Positions 9,263 to 17,966 of a stretch of DNA of 64,000 nucleotides are shown here, in pieces. The translations under genes were made by a program, and so were the position numbers. Position 1 is the first letter of the stretch. Each line of letters begins with the position of its first letter. Below the pieces are notes generated by a model, which saw nothing but the letters and a program-made list of their open reading frames with translations, was not told where the DNA came from and did no database searches. Source of the DNA: a bacterium (GTDB lineage Bacteria > Myxococcota > UBA727 > JAUIJE01); contig JAUIJE010000005.1 of the NCBI GenBank assembly GCA_030431455.1, positions 470,890-534,889 on the forward strand, in the 5' to 3' direction.

Positions 9263-10474
9263 TCACACCCGCCGCACCATCAGGGCCAACCCCTGGCCCA
9301 CCCCCACGCACAACGTGGCCAAGCCGACCTCGGCCCCGGTGCGTTTTTGCACCCCGAGCAACGTGGTCAAAATCCGCGCCCCTGAGCACCCCAGCGGGTG
9401 GCCGAGGGCGATGGCCCCCCCGTGCTGGTTCACCTTGGCCTCGTCGAGCCCGAGGGCGCGCACCACCGCCAAGGACTGGGACGCGAACGCTTCGTTGAGC
9501 TCCACCGCGCCGATGTCCGCGACCGTCATCGAGAGCTTGGCCAACAACTTCTCGGTGGCCGGCACCGGCCCAATGCCCATGATCCGCGGGTTGACCCCCG
9601 CGGGGGCCGAGCCCAGGATTTCCGCCATCACCGACAGCCCGTGGGCCTCGGCGTAAGCCCGGGACGTGACCACCAGCGCGGCCGCGCCGTCGTTGAGCGT
9701 CGAGCTGTTGCCGGCGGTGACGCTGCCCCCCTCCCGGAACACCGCGCGCAGCTTGCCCAGCTGGGCCAAGCTGCTGTCCCGCCGCGGGCCTTCGTCGGTG
9801 TCGATGATGAGGTCGTCTTGTTTTCGCCGCGGCACCGGCACGGGCAAAATCTCGTCCGCGAAGTGACCCGCGTCGATGGCGGCGATGGCTTTTTGATGGC
9901 TTGCCAATGCAAATGCATCTTGATCCGCGCGGGAGATGTCGTACTTCTCGACGAGGTTCTCCGCGGTCTCGCCCATCTGCTCGAGGGGAAAGACCTTTTT
10001 CATCGCCGGATTGGGAAACCGCCAACCCAAGGCGGTGTCGAACACCGCGGGTGCCCCGGGGGCATAGCCCTGCGCCGGCTTGCCCATCACGTAGGGCGCG
10101 CGCGACATCGACTCCACCCCCCCGACGAGGCAACAGTCCGCGTCCCCCACCCGGATGGCGCGGGCGGCCTGGACCACCGCCTCGAGCCCGGAGGCACACA
10201 GGCGGTTGACGGTGACCGCCGGGATCGTCTCGGGCAGCCCCGCGAGCAACAGGGCCATGCGGGCGACGTTGCGGTTGTCCTCCCCGGCCTGGTTGGCACA
10301 CCCGGCAAAACACTCGTCGAAGGTCTCGACGGTGGCGCGGCGGGCGGCCTCTCGGAACACCAGGGCGAGCAGGTCGTCGGGCCGCACCGGGGCCAGCCCG
10401 CCCTTGATGCGCCCGATGGGGGTGCGCACGGCGGAGACGATGACGGGGTCGCGGGGGGACTTGGCGTCGCTCAT
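9263..10474 (-). CDS. Acetyl-CoA acyltransferase (thiolase, PcaF/PaaJ-like)
   Basis: 403 residues. Thiolytic cleavage of 3-oxoacyl-CoA, or the reverse condensation. Seen: nucleophile Cys93 in [11 protein letters not shown], His359 in HPLGCSGAR and Cys389 in CVGVGQG. The segment [24 protein letters not shown] is characteristic of the beta-ketoadipyl-CoA thiolase branch, but substrate range cannot be fixed from sequence. With the downstream dehydrogenase it forms a two-gene beta-oxidation-like operon lacking a hydratase and acyl-CoA dehydrogenase. Start ATG 10474, with GGAGGATCC immediately upstream. Confidence 0.95.
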   Translation of the reverse strand: MSDAKSPRDPVIVSAVRTPIGRIKGGLAPVRPDDLLALVFREAARRATVETFDECFAGCANQAGEDNRNVARMALLLAGLPETIPAVTVNRLCASGLEAVVQAARAIRVGDADCCLVGGVESMSRAPYVMGKPAQGYAPGAPAVFDTALGWRFPNPAMKKVFPLEQMGETAENLVEKYDISRADQDAFALASHQKAIAAIDAGHFADEILPVPVPRRKQDDLIIDTDEGPRRDSSLAQLGKLRAVFREGGSVTAGNSSTLNDGAAALVVTSRAYAEAHGLSVMAEILGSAPAGVNPRIMGIGPVPATEKLLAKLSMTVADIGAVELNEAFASQSLAVVRALGLDEAKVNQHGGAIALGHPLGCSGARILTTLLGVQKRTGAEVGLATLCVGVGQGLALMVRRV

Positions 10475-10829
10475 GGGGATCCTCCTGCCGGGGGGTTAGC
10501 GAATGTCGGTCGCCGGAGAAACCGCCGCGCCGCATTTGATCTTCGCTTGGTTTTCAACGGGTTGGCCCCGGTCCGCGCAACCCGGGGGCGCGCCGCGCGG
10601 AATCGGTACAGACGACGCGTCCACAATCTACACGCTGCTGACGAAGCGGCACGACGGGGGTTTGCCCGGCGTGGTGGCGGGGGTGGCCGGATCCGGCCCA
10701 CCCACAGTGGGTGGGCCTGCGCGAATCACCCCGAGGCCGGGCCGATTCAACAACAATATCAGGCACATACCGCACCCAACGCCCGCCCGCGGGGGGGTGG
10801 TTCTCTTTCCCGGGCCCCGACCAGGGCCT
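10475..10829. other. Divergent intergenic region, 355 bp
   Basis: Lies between the thiolase operon (minus) and the charged protein (plus). Apart from the overlapping palindromes at 10685-10717, I see no convincing gene, RNA or promoter box. The plus strand is open from 10503, but the translation before residue 110 has no recognisable protein character. Confidence 0.5.
10685..10717. promoter_or_regulatory. Two overlapping perfect palindromes
   Basis: GGCCGGATCCGGCC (10685-10698) is a perfect 14-base palindrome. It shares its last four bases with GGCCCACCCAC-A-GTGGGTGGGCC (10695-10717), an 11-base inverted repeat around one central base. Since the flanking genes diverge, neither is a terminator; operators for a dimeric regulator or alternative RNA hairpins are the likely readings. 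Confidence 0.4.
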
Positions 10830-11828
10830 ATGGTAGCGGAGATGAACGAATGGGTGTCCCGGGCGCTGATCAGCGCCGCCGCGAGTGCGGTGACCACCAC
10901 CGCCTGGGTGGTGTCGGCCGACCGTGCGGGCGAAGAGGGCCAAGGCCCGTTCCGGCGCAAACAAAAGCAGCGCAAAAAGAAAAAGCGGGGCCGCACCCGC
11001 GAGCGCGACAGCCGCGAGCAGGAGCGCGAGATGTCCAAGCAACGGTCCAAACGACGCGACGACCCGGGCGGCACCACCGCCGCCGAGGACATGCGCAACT
11101 ACGAAGAGGGCATGAGCGGCGACGAGTTCGTGGGCAAGCTCAAGGCCCTCGGCACCGGGGCCCGCAGCGCCCTCACCGGGTTGTTCAACCGGGGCGACAA
11201 GGAAGAGGTCCTCGTCGAGGAGGGGCCTCCCCCCGACGACAAGCGCAAGAAGCGGCGGGGCGACGACCGGCGCGAGCAACAGCGCCGCGACGACCGCCGT
11301 GAGCAACAACGCCGCGACGAGGGGGGAAGGCGCCGCCAGGGCAAAAAACGCAAGCGCGCCCCCGAGCGCAAGGACGGGCTCAGCCAACTCAAAGAGGAGG
11401 CGGTGTACCTCGCGACCTCGGCGGTGAAGAAGAAGGTCGTCGAGAGCACCGGGCTCGACAAGGCCGTGGATGCCATCAAGGACGGGGCGGAGTCGATCAA
11501 AGAGCGCGGCGGCGAGCTCAGCCAGAAGGTGCGCGACGCCATCCCCGAGGACATCAGCGGAAAAGTCAGCGGGGCCGCGGGCGACGTGGTCGAAACGTCC
11601 AAACGCATTGGGTCGCGCATCAAAGAAGAGCTCGACGACACCGAGGAGCTGCGGGACAAGGTCGGCCACGGCCTGTCCGACCTCGGCCGGTGGGTGCAGG
11701 GGCCGGGCGCGCAGGATTACCGCGACAAGAAGGACGGCCCCGCCCCCGACCAGCTGCCCCCCGCGCGGTCGGACGTGGTCGAGGCGAAAATGAGCGACGA
11801 CGACCTGCCGAAGGACCTGCCCCGGTAG
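10830..11828 (+). CDS. Highly charged, helical protein of unknown function
   Basis: About 332 residues from ATG 10830 (ATG 10842 is equally possible; neither has a good ribosome binding site). After a short hydrophobic start (ALISAAASAVTTTAWVVSA, possibly a membrane anchor) comes a long basic/acidic region with clusters such as KKKKRGR and a repeated DDRREQQRR. The last 140 residues are predicted long amphipathic helix (YLATSAVKKKVVESTGLDK...), like LEA or apolipoprotein-type helices. Not recognised. Such proteins often bind nucleic acid or membranes, but nothing here decides between them. Confidence 0.6.
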   Translation: MVAEMNEWVSRALISAAASAVTTTAWVVSADRAGEEGQGPFRRKQKQRKKKKRGRTRERDSREQEREMSKQRSKRRDDPGGTTAAEDMRNYEEGMSGDEFVGKLKALGTGARSALTGLFNRGDKEEVLVEEGPPPDDKRKKRRGDDRREQQRRDDRREQQRRDEGGRRRQGKKRKRAPERKDGLSQLKEEAVYLATSAVKKKVVESTGLDKAVDAIKDGAESIKERGGELSQKVRDAIPEDISGKVSGAAGDVVETSKRIGSRIKEELDDTEELRDKVGHGLSDLGRWVQGPGAQDYRDKKDGPAPDQLPPARSDVVEAKMSDDDLPKDLPR

Positions 11829-11944
11829 ACCCGCGCCCGGTTCTCGCCGCGTGGTTTTACGTGGTTATCAGACAAGTTCAGCACCTTTCCGTTCATGTCG
11901 GGTCATGAATGCTAATGTATACGCTCCCAACAAAAGGAGCGGGT

Positions 11945-12217
11945 ATGCGTAAGCATTTGTTTTTGACTGGCATTCTCTGCGTGGCGGGACTCTCGGCCTG
12001 CTCGGCCCACCGCGTCGACATGGTCACGTCCCACGACGACCAGCTGTACCTGACCACCACCAAAACCACGAGCTACGGGCCCTTGGGGTTCATGATGGCC
12101 GACGAGGTCGAGCAGTCGGTGACCAAGTGCGTCGAGACCAAGTCCAAGGCGGGCAAGCCCGAACTCAAATGCCTGTCGGTGGACGTAACCATCGACGGCA
12201 GCGACTGGGAACAGTAG
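11945..12217 (+). CDS. Small lipoprotein, hypothetical
   Basis: 90 residues with a signal peptide ending in lipobox LSAC (Cys about 20) and a small soluble domain with two further Cys (KCVETK..., LKCLSV). No family recognised. ATG 11945 is chosen because AAAGGAG sits at 11933-11939 and because it begins the signal peptide; ATG 11909 would add a tail before it. A possible promoter is TTCATG (11892-11897) with TAATGT or GTATAC near 11913-11922, in an A/T-rich patch. It ends 3 bases before the convergent TPR gene. Confidence 0.75.
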   Translation: MRKHLFLTGILCVAGLSACSAHRVDMVTSHDDQLYLTTTKTTSYGPLGFMMADEVEQSVTKCVETKSKAGKPELKCLSVDVTIDGSDWEQ

Positions 12218-12220
12218 CCC

Positions 12221-13690
12221 CTACTCGAGCCACGAAAACGGGTTGACGAACACCCCGACGAGCCCGAGCACCACCCCGGAGGCCACCGCCCCGGGGAGGA
12301 TAAAGTCGGCCGCATCCAGCTTGTAGTTGGCGCTGGTCGGCATCAACACATCCGCGGCCAGGCCGGCGCCGGCCACGGTCACACCACACGCCACGAACCC
12401 CCAGCGCCACACGTGCTTGGCGATGGTGGTGCCGCTCATGCCCTCGTCGGGCTCGACCACCGCGGGCTTGGTCTCGGCGCGCAGACCGCTCGGCTTGTTG
12501 TCGCCGTCGGTGATCATGCGGCGCCGCGGCGCGGGGTCGTCGGCGGGCGCGCCGGCGTCGGCGGCGTCCGCGGCGGGGCGGTTGTCGGCGGCCAAGCGGC
12601 GGCCCTCGGCGGGGGGGTCAGGCTCCTGGGTGGACGGCTCGGCCGCGGGGACGTCCTCGTTCTGGGCCGCGAGGGCGTGCTGGGCGAGCAGGTCGCTGAG
12701 CGCCTCGCGCACAAACCGCGTGACCGCCTTTTCGCCCTGTACGGTGCCGCTCACCTCGCCGATCTTCGCCTCGCCCTTGGTGCGCACGAGCGTGAGGGTG
12801 ATGCGCACCCGGTCCCGCTCGGACTTGAGGTCCGAGCGCAGCATGACCCCGGCGCCCATCACCGGGGCGAGACACACCGGCTGCGGGTTGCACACGGGCT
12901 GGCCGGTCTTGACCAAGTGGCCGATGGCCTCGTCGGGGTGGTGCACCGACAGGCCGCCGGCCTTGACCAGCTCTTCTTTGAGAATGCGATTGTATTGCCG
13001 CACAAACGTCGCGCTCACCCCGCGGGCGGCGGGGTCGAGCACCAGCAACGTCTGGTGGTCGAGCGCGGTCCGGGCGGGGGGGGCGGACGCGCCGGGGCGG
13101 CCCTGCACCGGGATGGGGTTCGGCTTGGGCGTGGGCGCGGGCGCCGGCGCCGGCGCGGCCGGGGCCGGGGTCTTGGCCGGGGCGGGGGCCGGGGCCGCCG
13201 GCTTGGTGTCGGGCTTGTCCTTGAGCGCGGCCACCTGCCGGGACGCGTAGTCGATGAGTTTCTCTTGGCCCTTGCGGTTTTCCACCACCAGGTACCGCAA
13301 GAACAGGTCGCGGGCGGCGTCGTTGTTGCCGCTCAACCGTTCGGTCTCGGCGAGGCCGAACAGCGCGCTGGGCTCATCCTTGAACGCCTTGAGCACCCGC
13401 CGGTAGGTGTCCTTGGCCGCGTCGAAGTTGCCGCCCCGCCGTCGACAAAGCGCGGCGTTGACCAGCGGCTTGGACCAGCTGCCGTCGAGCTTGTAGGACT
13501 CTTCGAACAGCAACGCGGCGGCGTCGTATTGCTCCGCCGCGGCCAGGGCTTTGGCCCGGTCAAACACCAGCTGGGCCTGCTCACGTTTTTCCGCCGCGGT
13601 CTGGGCCGAGGCCGCGCTGGCCACGAACAGGATGACAACGAGCAGCCCGCGCAGACCGCGGACGCGACGAAGAAGAATATTCTGGGTCAT
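12221..13690 (-). CDS. TPR protein with C-terminal transmembrane hairpin (operon gene 6)
   Basis: 489 residues: signal peptide (about 1-30), TPR-like helices (about 32-165), an Ala-Pro-rich linker (about 167-205), an alpha/beta domain (about 210-345, LVLDPAARGVSATFVRQYNRIL...) of the kind seen in myxobacterial TPR proteins and resembling the CsgG/LpoB type, an acidic linker, and two hydrophobic helices near the end. Start ATG 13690 is taken because its ATGA overlaps the upstream stop (TGA 13689-13687); ATG 13696 is the alternative. It is the last gene of the six-gene coupled operon and the only one that looks like a membrane platform. Confidence 0.8.
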   Translation of the reverse strand: MTQNILLRRVRGLRGLLVVILFVASAASAQTAAEKREQAQLVFDRAKALAAAEQYDAAALLFEESYKLDGSWSKPLVNAALCRRRGGNFDAAKDTYRRVLKAFKDEPSALFGLAETERLSGNNDAARDLFLRYLVVENRKGQEKLIDYASRQVAALKDKPDTKPAAPAPAPAKTPAPAAPAPAPAPTPKPNPIPVQGRPGASAPPARTALDHQTLLVLDPAARGVSATFVRQYNRILKEELVKAGGLSVHHPDEAIGHLVKTGQPVCNPQPVCLAPVMGAGVMLRSDLKSERDRVRITLTLVRTKGEAKIGEVSGTVQGEKAVTRFVREALSDLLAQHALAAQNEDVPAAEPSTQEPDPPAEGRRLAADNRPAADAADAGAPADDPAPRRRMITDGDNKPSGLRAETKPAVVEPDEGMSGTTIAKHVWRWGFVACGVTVAGAGLAADVLMPTSANYKLDAADFILPGAVASGVVLGLVGVFVNPFSWLE

Positions 13691-14964
13691 AGACATTGGC
13701 TGTTGTCGATGGGGTTCACGTCGGAGCAGTCACCACACTCGAGACAAAAGACACAGTCGGCCGAAGACGACGACGGACAGTCGCTGTCCACCGCGCCACA
13801 GCCACAGTCGCAGCCGTCGCCGGCCCCGTAGTAGTTGGCCGAGCATGTCCAGGCCGCGGGCACGCCGCCCCCGCCGCCCCCGTCATCACACTGGCTGTTG
13901 TCGAAGGGGTCGACGTTGGCGCAGTCCCCGTCGGCGCAGCTGGTGCAGTAGTCGCACCAGGTCGCGGTGGTGCCGGTGCAGTCCGGGTCGACAACCCCGC
14001 ACCCGCAGTCGCAGCCGTCCCCGGCATCGTAGAACGAAGCCAAGCAGGTCCACCCCGCGGGCGGCTGGTTGCCCCCGCCGCCCCCGCCGCCCTCGACGAA
14101 GGTGGCCGAACACGCGAGCCCAAACTCCGCGACCACCTCCAGCGACGTCACCGTGTACCCGTTGCCAAACTCATCGATGCACTGGTGGCCCCATTCCTGA
14201 AAGCTCCACCCCGGAGCTGCATAAGCATTGAGCAGCACGAACGTGGTCTGCTTGAACTCCCACTCACAGTCGGCCTTGCCGTTGCCACACTCGATGCCCG
14301 ACGGCGTCGACATCACCGTGCCCTCCCCGCGCACGTCGAACCGGAACGGGAAGTAGGTCGCATCGTCGAAGCGCGCCCGGCATGACGTATCCTCGTAGGC
14401 GGTGGCCACGGTGTCCGGGGCTTGTCCCGCGCAGTCGCCGCTCCACTCGAGGAAGGCCGGGGCCCGGCTGTCCACCGCGAGGAACACCTGGGACCCCGCC
14501 TGCACCTCGAGGGTACAGACCTCGTCGGTGCGGCAGACCTCGTCGCCCGGGGTGATGTGCACCGAGCCGGGGCCTTCGACCTCGAGCCGAAACGTCGCCG
14601 GCTCGGTGATGGGGTCGCCCACCATCCACCGGCGGAACTGGGCGGTGCAGCTTTCGCTTCCCCCCTCGACCTCGTAGCGGGCTTGGGTGGGCATCTCTTC
14701 GTCGGCCACGCAGTCGCCGACCCACTCCTCGAACACCCAGCCATCCACCGGCACCGCCGCGAGCTGAATCAAGTCCCCGACGTAGAAATCTCCCCGGCAG
14801 CGACCGGCCTGGCAGGCGATGCCCGCCGGGCGCGACAAGATCTCCCCCGCCCCGTCGAGCCCGACCTCCACCGCGATGGTGTCCTCGGCGTCGTCACCAT
14901 TGGTGCACGCGCTGACGGCCAACACCATCACCGCCCCCCACATCGTCCACCGTGAACGGATCAT
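13687..14964 (-). CDS. Cysteine-rich lipoprotein with duplicated CDCGCG domain (operon gene 5)
   Basis: 425 residues; signal peptide with lipobox VSAC. Residues about 30-300 contain at least three repeats of the bacterial beta-sandwich type that carries G-x-G-x-V-x-x-x-P-x-G-I-x-C, W-x-G-D-C and C-x-A-x-F (Divergent InlB B-repeat/'AEWFGDC' style). After a poly-Gly linker come two copies of a Cys-rich module, W-T-C-x-x-x-(Y/F)-Y-x-A-G-D-G-C-D-C-G-C-G-x-x-D-x-D-C, each ending D-x-F/I-D-N-S-Q-C. The same module occurs at 55012-55170. Start ATG 14964 overlaps the previous stop (TGATG), with AAGGAGG just before it inside gene 4. Confidence 0.8.
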   Translation of the reverse strand: MIRSRWTMWGAVMVLAVSACTNGDDAEDTIAVEVGLDGAGEILSRPAGIACQAGRCRGDFYVGDLIQLAAVPVDGWVFEEWVGDCVADEEMPTQARYEVEGGSESCTAQFRRWMVGDPITEPATFRLEVEGPGSVHITPGDEVCRTDEVCTLEVQAGSQVFLAVDSRAPAFLEWSGDCAGQAPDTVATAYEDTSCRARFDDATYFPFRFDVRGEGTVMSTPSGIECGNGKADCEWEFKQTTFVLLNAYAAPGWSFQEWGHQCIDEFGNGYTVTSLEVVAEFGLACSATFVEGGGGGGGNQPPAGWTCLASFYDAGDGCDCGCGVVDPDCTGTTATWCDYCTSCADGDCANVDPFDNSQCDDGGGGGGVPAAWTCSANYYGAGDGCDCGCGAVDSDCPSSSSADCVFCLECGDCSDVNPIDNSQCL

Positions 14965-15596
14965 CACGTGCCTCCTTGGTCGGCGGCGCTCTCGGGGGTC
15001 AAGCACAGGGCGTTGCTGCTGTGGCCACGCTCGTCTTTGACCTGGAGCACCGCCTCCTCGACGTCAATGTTGGACGCGCAGAACGAAAATCGCACCCGGT
15101 ACACCGGCTCGTCGTCCGGCGACAACAACACGTCGGTGGTCCACGACAACACCTCGGCTTGCTCGCCCCCGGCCAGGAACAGGGTCACGTCCTGCCCGAG
15201 GTCGAATGGGTTGGGCACGCCGTCGTAGTCATCGCGAAAGCTCACGTCGTCCTCGACGTCGACCAACGCGGCCTCGATCACCACCTCGTCGGTGCCGCTC
15301 TTGCAGGTATCGAGCTGGGCGGGGGCGAACACCGGCTCGTCGTAGGGAAACAGCAGCGGCCCCTTGGTGTCTCGCCCCGGCATCTCCGCCGCCAACGAAC
15401 AGTCCGCCACCGTGTCCGGCCCCACGCACTGGCCTTTGCCCGCGTAGCTGCTGCAGATGTTCTCGCCCCGGGCACACAGCCAGCAAAACGCGGCTTCCTC
15501 TTCGTACAGGGCGTGGTGCACCCCGAAGCTGTTGGCCAGCCCACACGCCGAAAGCGCGCCCAGCGCCGCCACCGAAAGGACCCAACGCAGCATCAT
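14964..15596 (-). CDS. Small lipoprotein of unknown function (operon gene 4)
   Basis: 210 residues; lipobox LSAC at about residue 18. The mature part has eight or so Cys (CWLCARGENIC..., CVGPDTVADC), suggesting disulfides, and a C-terminal beta-rich half. No family recognised. Start ATG 15596 is supported by its four-base ATGA overlap with the stop of gene 3; the open frame extends far upstream but that extension reads as an Arg-rich shadow of gene 3. Confidence 0.75.
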   Translation of the reverse strand: MMLRWVLSVAALGALSACGLANSFGVHHALYEEEAAFCWLCARGENICSSYAGKGQCVGPDTVADCSLAAEMPGRDTKGPLLFPYDEPVFAPAQLDTCKSGTDEVVIEAALVDVEDDVSFRDDYDGVPNPFDLGQDVTLFLAGGEQAEVLSWTTDVLLSPDDEPVYRVRFSFCASNIDVEEAVLQVKDERGHSSNALCLTPESAADQGGT

Positions 15597-16315
15597 TGGC
15601 ACTCGCTCACGGGCCCGTCGCCGTTTTCGTAGAAGCGGTTGTTGCCTTGGGCAAAATCGGGAACCGCGACGTCGCCCACGCAACCGCGAACGAGGATGCC
15701 CCAGTGTTCGTTGTCGCGGAAGGTGGAGTTGGTGATGGCGGGGGCTTGGTTGGAGCCGTCGAGACCGAGCACGCCCAACCCGTGCACCGCGCGTTCGATG
15801 ATGACGTAGTCCAGCACCGACGCGGCGTCGGGACCGGCGAAGAGGTTGAGCCCCCCTTGGTTGAGCCCGCCAAAGCCGCCTTGGGTGTTGTCGTCGGAGG
15901 TGAACAGGACCTCCGCGCCCTCGACCCCCGCGGCCACCAGCTGCGACGACGGCGTGGTGTCGATGCGCGATCCCCGCACGATGCGGACCTCGGCCCCGGT
16001 CTCGACGGTGAGGGTGGCCCCATCCGGCACGGTGAGCACCGCCTCCACGACGTGGGGCGAGTCCGCGCACGCCCATGTCTCGTCGCCGGACAGCGCGTCG
16101 TGCATGGTGCCCGGCCCGTCGACGCAACTGTGGTCGCAGTCGGCGACCTTGTACCACTCCTCGCCGTTGCACCGGATGAGCACCTGCTCTTCGCATTGCT
16201 CTTCGCCGATGGTGTCGCAGGGCAAGCCGAGCTGGGAGTCCCCACAGGCCCCCGCGGTCAACAGCAGCCCCACCACCGCCACCGGCCCGGTGGCTCTCCA
16301 TGATTGCCCGGTCAT
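15593..16315 (-). CDS. Lipoprotein with right-handed beta-helix-like domain (operon gene 3)
   Basis: 240 residues; lipobox TAGAC near residue 24. A Cys-rich N-terminal segment (CDTIGEEQC..., CDHSC) is followed by repeats of the type LTVPDGATLTVETGAEVRI, then GGLNLFAGPDAASVLDYVIIE and NSTFRDNEHWGILV. These are characteristic of parallel beta-helix (pectin-lyase-like) folds found in surface proteins. No catalytic residues visible. Start ATG 16315 is one base after the stop of gene 2. Confidence 0.75.
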   Translation of the reverse strand: MTGQSWRATGPVAVVGLLLTAGACGDSQLGLPCDTIGEEQCEEQVLIRCNGEEWYKVADCDHSCVDGPGTMHDALSGDETWACADSPHVVEAVLTVPDGATLTVETGAEVRIVRGSRIDTTPSSQLVAAGVEGAEVLFTSDDNTQGGFGGLNQGGLNLFAGPDAASVLDYVIIERAVHGLGVLGLDGSNQAPAITNSTFRDNEHWGILVRGCVGDVAVPDFAQGNNRFYENGDGPVSECQ

Positions 16316-16316
16316 G

Positions 16317-17966
16317 TCACAGCTCGAAAATCAGGTAGCGCAACACCGCGTCCTCGGGACCGTCGAGGACCTCGACCTCGCCCGTGGTGGCATCGCTCTC
16401 TTGGTGAAAGGAGGTGAACACCACCCGGCCCCCCACCCCCACCGGCCCGTCGGTGAACCCGACGGTGACGGGGGTGTTCTCGAGGGTGGCGATGGTGTCG
16501 TTGACGTAATAGGGCACGTCGCCCTGCAGGTACACGGTGGTGCCGGGGGCGACCTCTTGGATCAGGGCGTAGAAGCCGAAATTGAAGTCAATGTCGATGC
16601 GGTCTTGACCGGCGAATTGGGCCAAGCCGAGGTCGGCCACGTCGGTCTGGATCACCCCATCGACGCCGAACTCGGCGGCGCTGTTGTCGCTGTCCGCGAA
16701 CAGAAAATCGATGCGATCCGGCCAGGTCAGCTCGATGATGTCGTAGGCCTGATCGCTCACGTACAGGCTGCCCCCCGACTGCACGAACTGGCGGAGGTTG
16801 GCCGCCACCACCGGGTCGGGGGTCCCAACGAACTCGAGCTCGGACACGCCACAGTTGATGAACACCGCGTCGTACTCGGCCAGCGCCGCGTAGTCGCCGA
16901 AGATGTCCGCGGCCCACAACGCGCCGGGCTCGGTGGGGTTGCCGGAGGCCACGGTGATGTCCGCGAGGTCCATGCGCTCGAGCACGTTTTGGATCTTGTC
17001 GTAGAAGCCATCGATGACGAGGTAGCGCGCACCCCCGTCGGGGATGAGGGTGGTGCAGTCGCCGAGTTCGCCCGCCAGCGCGGTGCCGTCCGGGTTGTCG
17101 ACCACGGTGAACACTTCGACGTCGGCCCAACTGTAGAAAAAGTCGCCGCGCTCCGCCCGGACCTGCACGGTGCGGGGGGCAGGAATGCCCGCGAGCAAAA
17201 ACGCCCCCGTCTCGTCGGTCTCGGTCTCGAACACCGCGCCGTCGATGTCCTCGGTCAAGAACACCCGCACCCCGGCCAGCCCCGCATCGGCGTCCGGGTC
17301 GGTGCACACCCGCCCGGTGATCTTGCCGGTGGTGTTGGGGTCGGGGGGTTGGCAGAACATCTGCTGCGGTTCGAGCAAGGTCTGTTCGCCGTCCTTGACC
17401 TCGACCTGGTGGGTGCGGCTGTAGCCCGGGGCCTGGACGTAGACCACGTGCACCCCCACCGGCACGTCGGGGAGCGAGAAGTTGCCCTCGGCGTCGGACA
17501 CCGTCTCCCGGCGGCTCCCGTCGGGGAGCTGCACGCTGACGGTGGCGTCGGCGACAAAGCTGCCCACGTGCCGGTTGCAGATTTGGCCCACGATCTCGCC
17601 CGTGCCCGGCGGGTAGGCGAGCTCGCGGCAGGCGCTGTCCTCGAACACCGCCACCTCGTGCGGCTGCACCGTGAGGTCGAACTCCACCGAGAACGTGTCC
17701 CCCCGGGCGTGGAACGTGTGGGTGCCGTCGGCAATGTTCCTGATCTCAAACGCGCCGGTCTCGTCGGTGGTGTCCGTCCGGTCGGTCTCAAAGCCGGCCC
17801 CGTCGGTGTACGTGACCGAGACCTCGACCCCCTCCGCGACCTGGCCGGTCACCGGGTTGCAGATCGTGCCCGCCACCCCGCCGGTGACCTCCTCGAGGGG
17901 TTCGTCGGTGCACGCCGAGCACACCAGGGCCACCGCCCCCCACACCCACACGTGACGCCGCATCAT
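16317..17966 (-). CDS. Lipoprotein: carboxypeptidase-regulatory-like repeats plus glutamine-amidotransferase-like domain (operon gene 2)
   Basis: 549 residues; lipobox CSAC. Three Ig-like carboxypeptidase-regulatory domains (about 25-105, 107-200, 203-290), each opening G-x-I/V-x-G-x-(I/V)-C and containing TDETGAF-type turns. They are followed by a Rossmann-like domain (about 315-540): RYLVIDGFYDKIQNVLERM, YDAVFINCG, FVQSGGSLYVSDQAYD. This resembles ThuA/DUF4350-type class I glutamine-amidotransferase-like folds; no catalytic triad is evident, so a binding role is likelier. Start ATG 17966 overlaps the upstream TGA by four bases. Confidence 0.8.
   Translation of the reverse strand: MMRRHVWVWGAVALVCSACTDEPLEEVTGGVAGTICNPVTGQVAEGVEVSVTYTDGAGFETDRTDTTDETGAFEIRNIADGTHTFHARGDTFSVEFDLTVQPHEVAVFEDSACRELAYPPGTGEIVGQICNRHVGSFVADATVSVQLPDGSRRETVSDAEGNFSLPDVPVGVHVVYVQAPGYSRTHQVEVKDGEQTLLEPQQMFCQPPDPNTTGKITGRVCTDPDADAGLAGVRVFLTEDIDGAVFETETDETGAFLLAGIPAPRTVQVRAERGDFFYSWADVEVFTVVDNPDGTALAGELGDCTTLIPDGGARYLVIDGFYDKIQNVLERMDLADITVASGNPTEPGALWAADIFGDYAALAEYDAVFINCGVSELEFVGTPDPVVAANLRQFVQSGGSLYVSDQAYDIIELTWPDRIDFLFADSDNSAAEFGVDGVIQTDVADLGLAQFAGQDRIDIDFNFGFYALIQEVAPGTTVYLQGDVPYYVNDTIATLENTPVTVGFTDGPVGVGGRVVFTSFHQESDATTGEVEVLDGPEDAVLRYLIFEL

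Noticed and set aside
14964..16301. A 445-codon frame fusing two lipoprotein regions
   Set aside because: Only its last 210 residues make sense; before that it is an Arg-rich shadow of operon gene 3. The true start is ATG 15596.
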